DNA of 64,000 nucleotides from Rhodobium gokarnense (GTDB taxonomy: Bacteria > Pseudomonadota > Alphaproteobacteria > Rhizobiales > Rhodobiaceae), in NCBI RefSeq assembly GCF_025961475.1, contig NZ_JAOQNS010000004.1, positions 394,117 through 458,116 of the forward strand, read 5' to 3'. A model generated the notes under the pieces. It did not search any database. It had not been told where the DNA came from and saw only the letters and a program-made list of their open reading frames with translations. This document shows, piece after piece, positions 18,639 to 30,467 of the stretch. A program made the translations under genes and the position numbers. How positions within the stretch are numbered: the first letter of the stretch is position 1; each line of letters opens with the position of its first letter.

Positions 18639-20105
18639 TCACCTGCGCAACCAGATGAGACCGTTTACCGCGCCCAGGAGCGCGAGCATTTCCAGGCGCC
18701 CGGCGATCATGGTCAGGCACAGGGCGAGCTTGGCGATGACGCCGAACTCCTCAAAGAGCTGCCAGTGGCGCACGCCGGTCTGCCACTGGCTCTCATAGAC
18801 CGGGCCGATATTGGAAAAGGTCGCGGCCGTCGCCAGGAGCGCGTTCTCGTAGTCGATGGCCTCGCCGGCGACGACGAGGGTGATGATGCCGAGGACCATG
18901 ACCGTGACCACGAAATGGCTCCAGATCGCCTTCATGAGCTGCATGTCGTAGGGCTGGCTGCCGAATTTCGCCGGCCGGATGCCGTGCGGATAGAGCAGCC
19001 GCGTCAGCTCGCGGGCCGACTGGGTGGCCATGGCGCCGAACCGGTAGGCCTTGATGCCGCCGGCGGTGGAAAAGGCGCTGCCGCCGATGAAGATGACCAT
19101 CAGCACCAGCGGCAACGGCAACAGCGCGAGGCCGCCGGTGCGGGTCTCGTAGCCGGTCGTCGAGATCATCGAGGCGGCCGTCACCAGCCCCTCGCGCAGG
19201 GCCGACAGCGGCGACAGCACGCTCGCCGAGCCGGCGGCCTGAAACAGCACCGCGGCCGTCAGCACGCCGAGGACGAGGATTCCGGCGATCAGGATATAGC
19301 TCTCCCGGTGCTCCTTCAGGAGCTGGAAGCGGCGCTGCAGCACCATACGGTGCCACAGGATGCTGGTCGCTCCGATGACCATGAAAACGGCGAGCCAGAC
19401 TTCCAGCGCCGGCAGACCATAGACCGACAGGTCGCCGTCGCGCGGCATGAAGCCGCCGGTTGAGACGGTGGAAAAGGTCAGGCAGAAGGCGTCGAAGGCC
19501 GGCGCGCCGATGACGAAGAGGCCGACGAAGCAGATGAAGGTGGCGGCGCCATAGGCCGTTGCGGTGTCCAGAACGATCTGGGTGGCGCGGCTGATGTCGG
19601 TGCGCTCACTGGTCTCCAGCAGGCGGATCTGGCGGCCCGGAAGCCCGCCGACCCCGGCCGGCGCGAGAATCAGCACGATGGACAGAAGCGTCAGGAAGCC
19701 GCCGATCCATTGCAGCTCGGCGCGCCAGAAGATGACCGCGCGCGGCAGCGGATCGAGCGTCTTGAAGACCGTGGCGCCGGTCGTCGTCAGTCCCGAGACC
19801 GTCTCGAAATAGGCATCGATCGGAGCCAGCCCGGTGATCAGCACCACCGGGATCGCGGCGATCGCCGGCACCAGGGCCCAGACCATGATGAGGAGGATAT
19901 AGCCGTTCTTGTGGACCAGCCGGCGCTCGCGCCCGGTAAGCGCGATGGCCGCGGAGACGGAGACGACGGAGGTGAGCGCGGCGGTCAGGCCGAAATCGAC
20001 GAGTGCGACCGTCTCGCCATAGCTGGCGGCGACGGCCACCGGCAGGAGCAGCGCCACGGCGATGCCGGTGAGGACGAGCGCGAAATGATAGAGGATACCG
20101 CTCAT
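18639..20105 (-). CDS. trkH: Potassium uptake channel subunit TrkH
   Basis: Inner-membrane K+ transporter core of 488 residues. The repeated pore-loop/M2 units of the TrkH/KtrB superfamily are visible: SGLTTTGATVF, FSTVSTGGFMPRDGD, ISTTGYETRTGGL and the last around ATFSNIGPVYESQW. It follows trkA after 20 bases, and TrkA gates this channel in response to nucleotides. The location between ntrX and hfq is usual in this order. Confidence 0.95.
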   Translation of the reverse strand: MSGILYHFALVLTGIAVALLLPVAVAASYGETVALVDFGLTAALTSVVSVSAAIALTGRERRLVHKNGYILLIMVWALVPAIAAIPVVLITGLAPIDAYFETVSGLTTTGATVFKTLDPLPRAVIFWRAELQWIGGFLTLLSIVLILAPAGVGGLPGRQIRLLETSERTDISRATQIVLDTATAYGAATFICFVGLFVIGAPAFDAFCLTFSTVSTGGFMPRDGDLSVYGLPALEVWLAVFMVIGATSILWHRMVLQRRFQLLKEHRESYILIAGILVLGVLTAAVLFQAAGSASVLSPLSALREGLVTAASMISTTGYETRTGGLALLPLPLVLMVIFIGGSAFSTAGGIKAYRFGAMATQSARELTRLLYPHGIRPAKFGSQPYDMQLMKAIWSHFVVTVMVLGIITLVVAGEAIDYENALLATAATFSNIGPVYESQWQTGVRHWQLFEEFGVIAKLALCLTMIAGRLEMLALLGAVNGLIWLRR

Positions 20106-20125
20106 GAACCGGCCATGCCCGGATC

Positions 20126-21502
20126 CTAGAAGAACTCGAGGCTGACGCGGAACATGCGCTCGACCTGGCGCACCCGGCCGCCGACGGTGAAGATGACGAC
20201 CCGGTCGTTGGCGAGGATCTGGGTGTCGCCGCGCGGGATGATGACGTTGCCGGCGCGGTAGATGGCGCCGATGCGGATGCCGTCGGGAACGTCGAGTTCG
20301 CGCAAGGGTTTGCCGACCAGCGGCGAGGTCTCCAGCGCCTCGGCCTCGATCACCTCGGCGCTGCCGTTCTGCAGCGAGTGGACGCCGCGGATGCGGCCGC
20401 GGCGGACGTGGCGCAGCACCTTGGAGACGGTGACGGCGCGCGGATTGATGTGGGCGTCGATGCCGAGGGCGCGGGCAAAGGCGTGGTAGCTGGTGTTGTT
20501 GATGAGGCAGAGATTGCGCCGGCAGCCGAGCTTCTTGGCCATGACGCTGGTCAGGATGTTGGCCTCGTCGTCATTGGTCAGCGCGATCATGGTGTCGGCG
20601 TGGCGCACGTCCGCTTCGGTGAGGATCGCCTGGTCGAGGGCGCTGCCGTGCAGGATCACCGTGCGCTTCAGGCCGTCGGCGATGTCGATGGCGCGCTCGC
20701 GCGAGGCCTCGATGATCTTGACCTTGGAGCCGGCGTGGCGCTGTTCCAGGGCCTTGGCGACGTAGAGCCCGATATTGCCGCCGCCGGCGACCACCACCCG
20801 GTTCGCCTCCGGTTCCTCGTGGCCGAAGATGCCGAGTGTCCGCGCCACCTGCTCGCGGCGCGCGGCGACATAGACGAGGTCGCCTTCCAGCATGGCGTCG
20901 TTGATATGCGGCACGAACAGGGTGTTGCCGCGGAAGATGCCGACGACGACGGCGCCGAGATCGGGAAACAGCTCGGTGAGCTGGCGAATCGGCGTGTCGA
21001 CGATCGGGCAGTCCGGCTCGCAGACGACGCCGACGACGACGACCTTGTCGTCGGCAAAGCGCACGGTCTCCACAGCGCCCGGCAGGGCGAGGCGCCGCAG
21101 CACCATCTCGCCGACCTCGATCTCCGGCGAGATGATGACGTCGATCGGCATGTGGTCGCGGGAGAACAGGTCCTGCCAGTGCGGCTGCAGATAGCTCTGG
21201 GCGCGCACCCGGGCGACCTTGGTCGGCACCGCGAACAGCGAGTGCGCGACCTGGCAGGCGACCATGTTGACCTCGTCGTAGAGGGTGACGGCGATGATCA
21301 TGTCGGCCTGGTCGGCGCCGGCCTGGGACAACACGTCCGGATGGGCGCCGTGGCCGACGAAGCCGCGCACGTCGAGCGCCTCGCGGATGCGGTTGATCAG
21401 TTCGGGCGAGGAATCGATGACGGTGACGTCGTTCTGCTCGGCCGCGAGCTTTTCGGCGATGCCGTAGCCGACCTGGCCGGCTCCGCAGACAATGACTCTC
21501 AT
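20126..21502 (-). CDS. trkA: Trk system potassium uptake regulatory protein TrkA
   Basis: Cytosolic gating ring of the Trk K+ channel. The 458-residue protein has two tandem RCK units. The first starts MRVIVCGAGQVGYGIAEKLA (NAD-binding GxGxxG). The second has VVVAGGGNIGLYVAKALEQR near residue 232. Each is followed by a TrkA-C domain (LRELDVPDGIRIGAIYR in the second). It is co-oriented with ntrX upstream (141-base gap) and trkH downstream. Confidence 0.96.
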   Translation of the reverse strand: MRVIVCGAGQVGYGIAEKLAAEQNDVTVIDSSPELINRIREALDVRGFVGHGAHPDVLSQAGADQADMIIAVTLYDEVNMVACQVAHSLFAVPTKVARVRAQSYLQPHWQDLFSRDHMPIDVIISPEIEVGEMVLRRLALPGAVETVRFADDKVVVVGVVCEPDCPIVDTPIRQLTELFPDLGAVVVGIFRGNTLFVPHINDAMLEGDLVYVAARREQVARTLGIFGHEEPEANRVVVAGGGNIGLYVAKALEQRHAGSKVKIIEASRERAIDIADGLKRTVILHGSALDQAILTEADVRHADTMIALTNDDEANILTSVMAKKLGCRRNLCLINNTSYHAFARALGIDAHINPRAVTVSKVLRHVRRGRIRGVHSLQNGSAEVIEAEALETSPLVGKPLRELDVPDGIRIGAIYRAGNVIIPRGDTQILANDRVVIFTVGGRVRQVERMFRVSLEFF

Positions 21503-21643
21503 GGGGTTGCGACTCTCATGGACGGCGCCTTTCGCGCTTTTTGCTCCTGCCCTTTTAGCGGGTTAAAGGGGCGCACGAAACAGCGCAGGAACAGGAAAGC
21601 GACAACGCCGGGCGGGCCGCGCGGTTCCGCGGGGCCCCGATCG

Positions 21644-23011
21644 TCAGCCGAGGCCGAGGGATTTCAGCTTGCGGTGCAGGGCCGATCTCTCCATGCCGAC
21701 GAATTCCGCGGTGCGCGAGATGTTGCCGCCGAAACGGTCGATCTGGGCCTTCAGGTAGTCGCGCTCGAAGGCCTCGCGGGCGTTCCTCAGCGACATGGCG
21801 AGGAGATGCTCGCCGCCGGCGCTCGACGACAGCGAGGGCAGCATGGAGCCGACCTCGGCCGGCAGGAGGTCGGCGGTGATCGTCGCCTCCGGGTCGCCGC
21901 GGGTCAGGATCATCAGCCGCTCCACATTGTTGCGGAGCTGGCGGATGTTGCCGGGCCAGTCATGGGCCTGCAGGACGGCCATGGCGTCGTCGCCGATGCG
22001 CCGCTTCGGCAGGCCCGTCGCCACCGAGATCTGCTCCATGAAGAAGTCGACGAGGCCGGGGATGTCCTCGCGCCGCTCCGACAGGGACGGCACCCGGAGC
22101 GGCACCACGCCGAGCCGGTGGAACAGGTCCTCGCGGAACCGGCCTTCGGCGATCTCGGCCTCCAGGTTACGGGCGCTGGAGGAAATGATGCGCACGTCGA
22201 CATGGACCTTGGTGCCGCCATTGACGCGCTGGAACTTCTGGTCGACCAGCACGCGCAGGATCTTGCTCTGGGTCTCGCCGGGCATGTCGGCAATTTCATC
22301 AAGGTACAGCGTGCCGCCATGGGCCTCTTCGAGCGCGCCGACCTTGCGCTGGGCGCCGCCTTCGGCCTCGATGCCGAACAGCTCCTCCTCCATGCGCTCC
22401 GGCGTGATGGTGGCCGCGTTGAGCACCACGAAGGGACCGGCCGCGCGGGCCGAGCGATTGTGGATGGTGCGCGCCACCAGCTCCTTGCCGGAGCCGGACG
22501 GGCCGGTGATCAGGATGCGGCTGTTGGTCGGCGCGACGCGCTCGATGGTCTGGCCGAGCTGGTTGATGACGGAGGAATCGCCGACGAGCTGCAGCGCATC
22601 GCCGGAGCGCTGGCGCAGGTCCCTCACCTCACGCTTCAGCTTGGAGGCTTCCAGCGCGCGTTCCGCGATCAGCACCAGCCGGTCGGCCTTGAACGGCTTT
22701 TCGATATAGTCGTAGGCGCCGCGCTTGATGGCGGAGACGGCGGTCTCGATGTTGCCGTGGCCGGAGATCATCACCACCGGCAGTTCCGGATGCTGGGCCT
22801 TGATCTCGTCGAGGAGGCCGAGGCCGTCGAGGCGGCTGCCCTGCAGCCAGATGTCGAGGAAGGCGAGCGAGGGCCGGCGGTCGCCGATCGCGGCAAGGGC
22901 GCCGTCGGCGTCCGCCGCGGTGCGGGTCGCGTGTCCCTCGTCCTCCAGGATGCCGGCGACGAGGTCGCGGATGTCCGTTTCGTCGTCAACGATGAGAATA
23001 TCGCTGGCCAT
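21644..23011 (-). CDS. ntrX: Response regulator NtrX, NtrC-like but without the sigma-54 contact loop
   Basis: Partner of NtrY in a system controlling nitrogen, redox and envelope functions in alphaproteobacteria. The 455-residue protein has a receiver domain (ILIVDDETD at the start; LAFLDIWLQG with the phospho-acceptor Asp), an AAA+ domain (GPSGSGKE, LYLDEIADMP) and a Fis-type helix-turn-helix at the end (SRTAEFVGMERSALHRKL). The GAFTGA loop needed to contact sigma-54 is absent: the segment reads FGIEAEGGAQRKVGALEEA. The NtrC encoded nearby keeps it. NtrX is therefore more likely to work with sigma-70 promoters. It starts 5 bases after ntrY, with GAGGGAG as ribosome site. Confidence 0.95.
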   Translation of the reverse strand: MASDILIVDDETDIRDLVAGILEDEGHATRTAADADGALAAIGDRRPSLAFLDIWLQGSRLDGLGLLDEIKAQHPELPVVMISGHGNIETAVSAIKRGAYDYIEKPFKADRLVLIAERALEASKLKREVRDLRQRSGDALQLVGDSSVINQLGQTIERVAPTNSRILITGPSGSGKELVARTIHNRSARAAGPFVVLNAATITPERMEEELFGIEAEGGAQRKVGALEEAHGGTLYLDEIADMPGETQSKILRVLVDQKFQRVNGGTKVHVDVRIISSSARNLEAEIAEGRFREDLFHRLGVVPLRVPSLSERREDIPGLVDFFMEQISVATGLPKRRIGDDAMAVLQAHDWPGNIRQLRNNVERLMILTRGDPEATITADLLPAEVGSMLPSLSSSAGGEHLLAMSLRNAREAFERDYLKAQIDRFGGNISRTAEFVGMERSALHRKLKSLGLG

Positions 23012-23016
23012 TGTGG

Positions 23017-25284
23017 TTATGCTCCCTCGGTCAGGCTTTCGGCGGCATCGGACGCGGCCGCGCCGCCGCCATTGACCAACAGTGTGAGACGGACCATGGC
23101 GCCGCTGCCGCCTTCGGCAACGGCCGGCGCGTCGCGCAACTCGATGCGCCCGCCATGTTCCTCGACGATCTTGCCGACGATGGCGAGGCCGAGGCCGGTG
23201 CCCTTCTCGCGCGTCGTCATGTAAGGCTCAAGCAACCGCTGGCGGTTTTCCTTCGGCCAGCCGATGCCGTTGTCGATGACGTCGATGACGAAGCGCCCCC
23301 CCTCGCGGTGGACCCGCACGTGGATGTGGCCCTCGCGTTCGTCCACGGCGATTGCGGCCTCCACGGCCTCCGTGGCGTTCTTGACGACATTGCCGACGGC
23401 CTGGCCGATCAGCCGGTGGTCGAAGCGGCCGATCATCGGCTGCTCCTCGAATTCGGTGGTGAACTCCACGTCCTGGCGGCCGACGCCGACGAGGAACACA
23501 GCCTCGCTGACGGTGTCGGTGAGGTCGCGCTCCTCCATCACCGCCTTCGGCATGCGGGCGAAGGACGAGAACTCGTCGACCATGCGGCCGATGTCGCCGA
23601 CCTGGCGCACGATGGTGTCGATGCACTGGTCGAACACGGTGCGGTCGTCCTCGATCTGCTTGCCGTAGCGGCGCTTGATGCGTTCGGCGGAAAGCTGGAT
23701 CGGCGTCAGCGGGTTCTTGATCTCGTGGGCGATGCGGCGGGCGACGTCGGCCCAGGCGGTGGAGCGCTGGGCGGCGACGAGGTCGGTGATGTCGTCGAAG
23801 GTCAGCACCAGGCCGTGGTCGCGGCCGGCGGACTGCTCGCTGGTGGCCTGGACGGAGAACGTGCGCTCGCGGCCGTCGCGCACCAGCACGACCTCCTCGG
23901 TGCGGTTGCCGCTGGCCGCGGCGTGGGCGGCCGGGACGATGCCGGAGAATTCCGGCACGGCCTCGTCGATCGGCCGGCCGACCAGTTCGTCGAAGGAGAG
24001 CGCCAGCAGGTGCTGGGCGGAGTTGTTGGCGAGCGAGATGCGGCTGTCCTCGTCGATGCCGAGGACGCCGGCGGTCACGCCGGCCAGAACCGCCTCGGTG
24101 AAGCGGCGACGGCGGTCGATCTGGTCGTTGGCCGCGAGCAGCTCGCCGCGCTGGCTGCGAAGCTGCTTCATCATGGTGTTGAAGGTGTTGCCGAGCCGGA
24201 AGAGGTCCCCTTCCCGGCGCCCGATGGCGACCTCCACGTCCATGTTGCCGCGCGAGACCTGGTCGGCGGCGCCGATCAGCCGGCGGATCGGCGTCACCAG
24301 ACGGTTGGCGAAGCCGAGGCCGATCCAGATGGCGGAGAGCAGCAGCACCAGGGTCATGCCCACATAGATCATGCCGAAGGCGACCTGGACGCCGAACCGG
24401 CTCTCTTCCAGGCGGGCATATTCGGACGCCTTCTCCTTGGTGACACTCAGATACTCGACGACGCGGCTGTCCAGCGCCCGGGCGATGTAGAGATAGGTGT
24501 CGACATAGCCGGTCAGCTTCATGACGCCGCCGACGAGGTTCGACGGCCCCGGCGCGATCAGCACCGGCTCGCCGTCCTCGGCGCGCTCCAGCACGCCCTT
24601 CGGCGGCATCAGCATCTTCACGTCGGGATCGATGATGGCGCTGGTGATGATGCTGCCGTCGGAGCCGAGGAGATAGGCGGCCGGGATCTGGCGCAGCGTG
24701 AGCTGGGTCTTGAGGAACAGGTCGAAGCGCAGCGGCTCCTCGTCATAGAGCGGCTTGGCGCGGGAAAAGTCCGAGGCCATGGCGATGAGGTCGGAGCGCA
24801 GCACCCGCGTGTGTTCCTGCACATAGGCGTTGGCGACGGTGACCGCGTTGGAGACGATCTGGCGGGTGCGGTCCTGGAACCAGCGGTCGAGGCCGACATC
24901 TAGGGTGATCAGGGCGATGATGGCGACGATGATCGCCGGGATCGCCGCGATCAGGCTGAACAGCGTGACGATGCGCACATGCAGGCGCGCCGCGGCGCGG
25001 CCGCGCTGGCGGGCGAGCAGCAGGCTGCGGGCTTCCAGCGCGATGGTGACCAGCAGGATGACGACGAGGATGCCGTTGATGACCATCGCCGCCCGGATCA
25101 CTTCCGGCGTCGGGTTGATGGGCGACAGGCCGGTCAGGACGATGAACGAAATGGTCGCCGCGAACAGCGCCACCACCACGGTGATGAGGCCGATGCGCCG
25201 GACCAGGCGGCGTCCGTCGCCGCCCGAGCCGGTGCGCTGGTCGGTCTGTCTGGAAGCGTCCGATGGGGTGGCCGAAGAGGTCAT
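23017..25284 (-). CDS. ntrY: Sensor histidine kinase NtrY
   Basis: A 755-residue inner-membrane kinase for NtrX. Visible in order are an N-terminal membrane region with several segments (residues about 30-135), a periplasmic sensor part, another membrane segment, HAMP (ANRLVTPIRRLIGAADQVSRG), a PAS domain, the phospho-acceptor helix ([20 protein letters not shown]) and the ATPase domain (NVVKNATEAVE, GTGLGLAIVGKI). It is separated from ntrC by 179 bases with a strong hairpin, so ntrYX may have its own promoter. Confidence 0.95.
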   Translation of the reverse strand: MTSSATPSDASRQTDQRTGSGGDGRRLVRRIGLITVVVALFAATISFIVLTGLSPINPTPEVIRAAMVINGILVVILLVTIALEARSLLLARQRGRAAARLHVRIVTLFSLIAAIPAIIVAIIALITLDVGLDRWFQDRTRQIVSNAVTVANAYVQEHTRVLRSDLIAMASDFSRAKPLYDEEPLRFDLFLKTQLTLRQIPAAYLLGSDGSIITSAIIDPDVKMLMPPKGVLERAEDGEPVLIAPGPSNLVGGVMKLTGYVDTYLYIARALDSRVVEYLSVTKEKASEYARLEESRFGVQVAFGMIYVGMTLVLLLSAIWIGLGFANRLVTPIRRLIGAADQVSRGNMDVEVAIGRREGDLFRLGNTFNTMMKQLRSQRGELLAANDQIDRRRRFTEAVLAGVTAGVLGIDEDSRISLANNSAQHLLALSFDELVGRPIDEAVPEFSGIVPAAHAAASGNRTEEVVLVRDGRERTFSVQATSEQSAGRDHGLVLTFDDITDLVAAQRSTAWADVARRIAHEIKNPLTPIQLSAERIKRRYGKQIEDDRTVFDQCIDTIVRQVGDIGRMVDEFSSFARMPKAVMEERDLTDTVSEAVFLVGVGRQDVEFTTEFEEQPMIGRFDHRLIGQAVGNVVKNATEAVEAAIAVDEREGHIHVRVHREGGRFVIDVIDNGIGWPKENRQRLLEPYMTTREKGTGLGLAIVGKIVEEHGGRIELRDAPAVAEGGSGAMVRLTLLVNGGGAAASDAAESLTEGA

Positions 25285-25419
25285 GCGCGGCAGAAGGCCC
25301 GTGGCAGTCGTCGGTGAAGGCGGGTCCGATGATTCCGGAAAGTCGCAATCCTACAACAATGTTGCGAAAATGCGACAGAAGCGGGGCAGAAAACTTTACC
25401 GGCGCGCATGCGAACGCCC

Positions 25420-25441
25420 CCGGGCGGCCGAAGCCGCCCGG
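25420..25441 (-). terminator. Hairpin after ntrC
   Basis: A perfect 9-bp stem (CCGGGCGGC with GCCGCCCGG) closes a four-base loop that reads TTCG on the minus strand, 23 bases beyond the ntrC stop. There is no U-tract, so it may be a weak terminator or an mRNA-stabilising 3' structure rather than an efficient Rho-independent terminator. Confidence 0.4.
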
Positions 25442-25463
25442 TTACGCCCTCGCCTGAGGCGTC

Positions 25464-26902
<1,439 letters not shown>

Positions 26903-26906
<4 letters not shown>

Positions 26907-28039
26907 TGGGTGTCTCCGGCGTCGCCCGCGGTGGCGGGCGTAAAGGCTGGCAGGAGGATGCGGAAGACGGTCATGCCCGATTTCATGTCACATTCTATGA
27001 CGCCGCCATGGTCGCCGACGATCTTGGCGACGAGGGCAAGGCCGAGGCCGGTGCCGTTGGTCTTGGTGGTGACGAACGGGTCGAACAGATGCGGCAAGAG
27101 ATCTTCGGAGACGCCGGGGCCGTTGTCCTTGACGCAGAATTCCAGCGGCAGGCTGACCTTTTCCGCGCTGCCCGGGACGGACAGCCGGATGCCCGGCCGG
27201 AACGCGGTCGACAGCTCGATCTCGCCGTCGGGCCGGTCCTTGACCGCCTCGCAGGCGTTCTTGATGAGGTTGAGGAAGACCTGGATGAGCTGGTCGGAAT
27301 TGGCCCAGACCGGCGGCAGCGACGGGTCGTAGTCCTCGCGGATCGTGACGTCCCGGGCAAAGCCGGTGGTGGCGACCCGCTTCACCCGGTCGAGCACGAC
27401 ATGGATGTTGACCGGCGCGCGCTCCACCGGGCGCTCGTCGGAAAAGACGTCCATGCGGTCGACGAGCTTGACGATGCGGTCGGCCTCGGCGGTGATGAGC
27501 TGGGTCAGCGCCCGGTCCTCGTCGCCGACGGACTGCTCCAGGAGTTGGGCGGCGCCGCGGATGCCCGACAGCGGGTTCTTGATCTCGTGGGCGAGCATGG
27601 ACGCAAGGCCCATGACCGAACGGGCGGCGCCGCGATGGGTGAGCTGCCGGTCGATCTTGTCGGCCATGGAGCGTTCCTGCAGCATGACGACGGTGCCGGG
27701 CTGGCGATTTATCAGCGGTGCGGCATGGATGTCGACGATGCGCTCCGAGCCGATGCGGGGCGAGGAAATGTCGACCCGGTAGCCGTTGACCGGGGTGCCC
27801 CGGCGCACGACTTCGTCGATCAGCGCCAGCACCGGGCTGCCGAAGGGCACGAAATAGGACAGGCCATGCTTGCGCAGGCTGGAAAGGCTCGCCTGGAAAA
27901 AGGACTGGGCCGAATCGTTCGCCGTGATGATGCTCATGTCCTCGTCGACGAGCAGCACCGGATGCGGCAGGGCGTTGATGATGGCGGTCGCCTGCACTTC
28001 GCTGGCACCGTTGGCGGAGGCGTTCTTGCGGTTCAGCAT
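26903..28039 (-). CDS. ntrB: Nitrogen regulation sensor kinase NtrB
   Basis: Soluble histidine kinase/phosphatase for NtrC, controlled in this group by PII protein. The 378-residue form starts at ATG 28039 ([10 protein letters not shown]), whose A is shared with the dus stop codon (TGATG). A PAS domain ([17 protein letters not shown]) precedes the phospho-acceptor His in [20 protein letters not shown] and the ATPase boxes ([26 protein letters not shown]). There is no membrane segment, as expected. Confidence 0.95.
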
Positions 28040-29055
28040 CAGGCGGCATCCCGTCGTTCGGCCGCGTCGAACCAGCACGTCAGCAGCGCGCGCACGCTGT
28101 CGGGGTTCTCTGCAGTCAGAATGTCCCTGCGCAGGGCTTTTGCGTCGGCGTCGCTGCGCGGGCTGGCGTCCATGTACCAGGCAAGATGCTTGCGGGCGGC
28201 GCGAAGGCCGAGGTCGACGCCGTAGTGGTCGAGGATGCCCTCATAGTGTTCGGCGACGATCACCGCGATCTCGTCATTGGCCGGCTCGGCCGGGGCGACG
28301 CCGGTCGAAAGATACCGTGCAACGGCGCCGGGGAACCAGGGGCGCCCATAGGCGCCGCGCCCGATCATGATGCCGTCGGCGCCGGACTGGCTGAGCATTT
28401 CGGCGGCATCTTCGAAGCTTTCGCAGTCGCCATTGGCGATGACGGGAATGGAGACGGCCTGCTTGACCGCGGCAATGGCCTTCCAGTCGGCCCTGCCCTT
28501 GTAGAACTGGCAGCGCGTGCGGCCATGGACGGTGACGAGGGCAACGCCGGCCTTTTCGGCGCGCCGTGCAAGCTCCGGCGCGTTGAGATTCTCGTCGTCC
28601 CAGCCTAGGCGCATCTTGACGGTGACAGGCACTTTGACCGCGCCGACCACGGCCTCGATCAGCCGCGTTGCGTGTTCGAGATCGCGCATCAGGGCCGAGC
28701 CGGCATAGCCGGTCGTCACGCGCTTGGACGGGCAGCCCATATTGATGTCGAGGAGGTCGGCGCCGGCGGCTTCCAGGCGGCGGGCGCTTTCGGCGAGTGC
28801 CGTCGCCTCGCGCCCGGCAAGCTGTACCGCGTGGGGGGCGACGCCGGCCGATTCGGCGCGCAAATGGGCCTCCTCACCGCCGGTGATCAGTTCGTTGCTT
28901 GCCACCATTTCCGAAATCACCAGACCCGCGCCGAAGCGATGCGCCAGCCGCCGGAACGGCGCATCGGTAATGCCCGCCATCGGCGCCAGGAATACGGCAT
29001 TTTTCAGCCGCAGATCACCGATCGTGGGAGCGTGGTTCCACACGGTCCGTCGCAT
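28039..29055 (-). CDS. dusB: tRNA-dihydrouridine synthase (NifR3/DusB type)
   Basis: FMN enzyme reducing specific uridines of tRNA to dihydrouridine. The protein (338 residues) has the TIM-barrel start [16 protein letters not shown], the catalytic cysteine in [34 protein letters not shown] and [13 protein letters not shown]. It heads the ntrBC operon, the classical nifR3-ntrB-ntrC order. The start is either ATG 29055 or GTG 29067. A strong promoter at 29078-29106 predicts transcription from about 29071, so the mRNA leader would be only a few to about 16 bases, without a Shine-Dalgarno site. Confidence 0.93.
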   Translation of the reverse strand: MRRTVWNHAPTIGDLRLKNAVFLAPMAGITDAPFRRLAHRFGAGLVISEMVASNELITGGEEAHLRAESAGVAPHAVQLAGREATALAESARRLEAAGADLLDINMGCPSKRVTTGYAGSALMRDLEHATRLIEAVVGAVKVPVTVKMRLGWDDENLNAPELARRAEKAGVALVTVHGRTRCQFYKGRADWKAIAAVKQAVSIPVIANGDCESFEDAAEMLSQSGADGIMIGRGAYGRPWFPGAVARYLSTGVAPAEPANDEIAVIVAEHYEGILDHYGVDLGLRAARKHLAWYMDASPRSDADAKALRRDILTAENPDSVRALLTCWFDAAERRDAA

Positions 29056-29077
29056 GCTTTTGCTCACTTCATAGGCA

Positions 29078-29106
29078 GATATACGGGCTGCACTGATATT
29101 AGTCAA
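29078..29106 (-). promoter_or_regulatory. Promoter of dusB-ntrBC
   Basis: On the minus strand TTGACT (29101-29106) and TATATC (29078-29083) are exactly 17 bases apart, a good sigma-70 match. Transcription would begin about 29071, very close to the dusB start. Confidence 0.6.
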
Positions 29107-29234
29107 TGCGACGCCTTGACGGCGTGACGATGCGCGGCATTCCTGCAACATATGCGCCCGCCGCCGCATCGTGATATGGAACGATCACATAGCAAATTAA
29201 TGGCCCCGAACCACTCACATTTTCCGTGTCGCCC

Positions 29235-30467
29235 ATGAAAATCGACGAAAACACGACGGTCGCCGTCCTGCTGGTTGCCGCCGGACGCGGATCGCGGGCC
29301 GCCACCGCCTCCGACACCAGCCCCAAACAATATCGCACAATTGGTGGCGTTTCGGTTATCGCCCGCTCGATCAAGGTGTTCCAGGACCATCCGCGCGTCG
29401 GGCCGGTCGTTGCCGTCATCCACCGGGACGACGGCGCGGCCTTCACAGAGGCGACCGGCGAGGCCGGCCGGGACGTTGCGACCGTTCCGGGCGGCGCCAC
29501 GCGACAGGCCTCGGTGCTGTGCGGGCTGGAGCACCTTGCGTCCCTCCCCGCCCCGCCGGACATCGTCCTCATCCACGACGCCGTGCGCCCGTTCGTCGCC
29601 CCGTCGGTGATCGACGACGTCATCCTGGCGCTTGGCGACAGCGAGGGCGCGATCGCCGCCCTGCCCGCCATCGAGACGCTAAAGACCGAGACCGAGAACG
29701 GGCATATCGCCAAAACCGTGCCGCGGGCCGGCGTCTGGTCGGCGCAGACGCCCCAGGGCTTCCATTTCGCGCCGATCCTTGCCGCCCATCGCGCCGCCGC
29801 CGAATCGGAGCGCTCCGACTTCACCGACGACGCTGCGGTGGCCGAATGGTACGGTGCGGCCGTGCGGCTCGTCGCCGGCAACCGCGACAACGTCAAGCTG
29901 ACAACGGCGGGAGACCTCGCCAGCGCCGACCGGAGACTGAAGATGGAAGCGCTGATGCACATGGCCGACATAAGGGTCGGCTCCGGCTTCGACGTCCATG
30001 CCTTCGTGGAGGGCTCCGAAGTCATCCTCGGCGGCGTCGCGATCCCGCACGACAAGCGCCTCAGCGGCCATTCGGACGCGGACGTCGCCATGCATGCCGT
30101 GACCGACGCGCTCTTCGGCGCGCTCGGCGACGGCGATATCGGCAGCCACTTCCCGCCCTCCGAGCCGGAATGGAAGGGAGCGGCCTCAAGAATCTTCCTG
30201 GAAAAGGCGGTCTCGCTCGTTCAGGAACGTGGCGGCGGCATCGCCCATATCGACGTGACGATCATCTGCGAGGCGCCGAAGATCGGCCCGCACCGGGACG
30301 CGATCAGGGAGAGCCTGGCCGCACTCTGCGGCCTTGCCGTGGAGCGGGTCTCGGTGAAGGCGACGACGACGGAGAAGCTCGGCTTCACCGGCCGCAAGGA
30401 AGGCATCGCCGCCCAGGCGACCGCCACCATTCGCCTGCCCTTCGACGACGGTGCCGCCGATGGCTGA
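29235..30467 (+). CDS. ispDF: Bifunctional IspD/IspF (MEP cytidylyltransferase and MECDP synthase)
   Basis: Catalyses the third and fifth steps of the non-mevalonate isoprenoid pathway in one chain, a fusion typical of alphaproteobacteria. From ATG 29235 (410 residues) the IspD half runs to about residue 235 ([32 protein letters not shown]). The IspF half follows ([11 protein letters not shown] with metal ligands Asp and His, [33 protein letters not shown]). A GTG 9 bases upstream is an alternative start. It overlaps cinA by 8 bases and is divergent from dusB. Confidence 0.95.
   Translation: MKIDENTTVAVLLVAAGRGSRAATASDTSPKQYRTIGGVSVIARSIKVFQDHPRVGPVVAVIHRDDGAAFTEATGEAGRDVATVPGGATRQASVLCGLEHLASLPAPPDIVLIHDAVRPFVAPSVIDDVILALGDSEGAIAALPAIETLKTETENGHIAKTVPRAGVWSAQTPQGFHFAPILAAHRAAAESERSDFTDDAAVAEWYGAAVRLVAGNRDNVKLTTAGDLASADRRLKMEALMHMADIRVGSGFDVHAFVEGSEVILGGVAIPHDKRLSGHSDADVAMHAVTDALFGALGDGDIGSHFPPSEPEWKGAASRIFLEKAVSLVQERGGGIAHIDVTIICEAPKIGPHRDAIRESLAALCGLAVERVSVKATTTEKLGFTGRKEGIAAQATATIRLPFDDGAADG

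Noticed and set aside
20378..23224. 948-codon open frame on the plus strand
   Set aside because: It is antisense to trkA and ntrX, both certain genes, and its translation is Asp/Val/Gly/Arg low-complexity of the kind produced opposite high-GC coding DNA.
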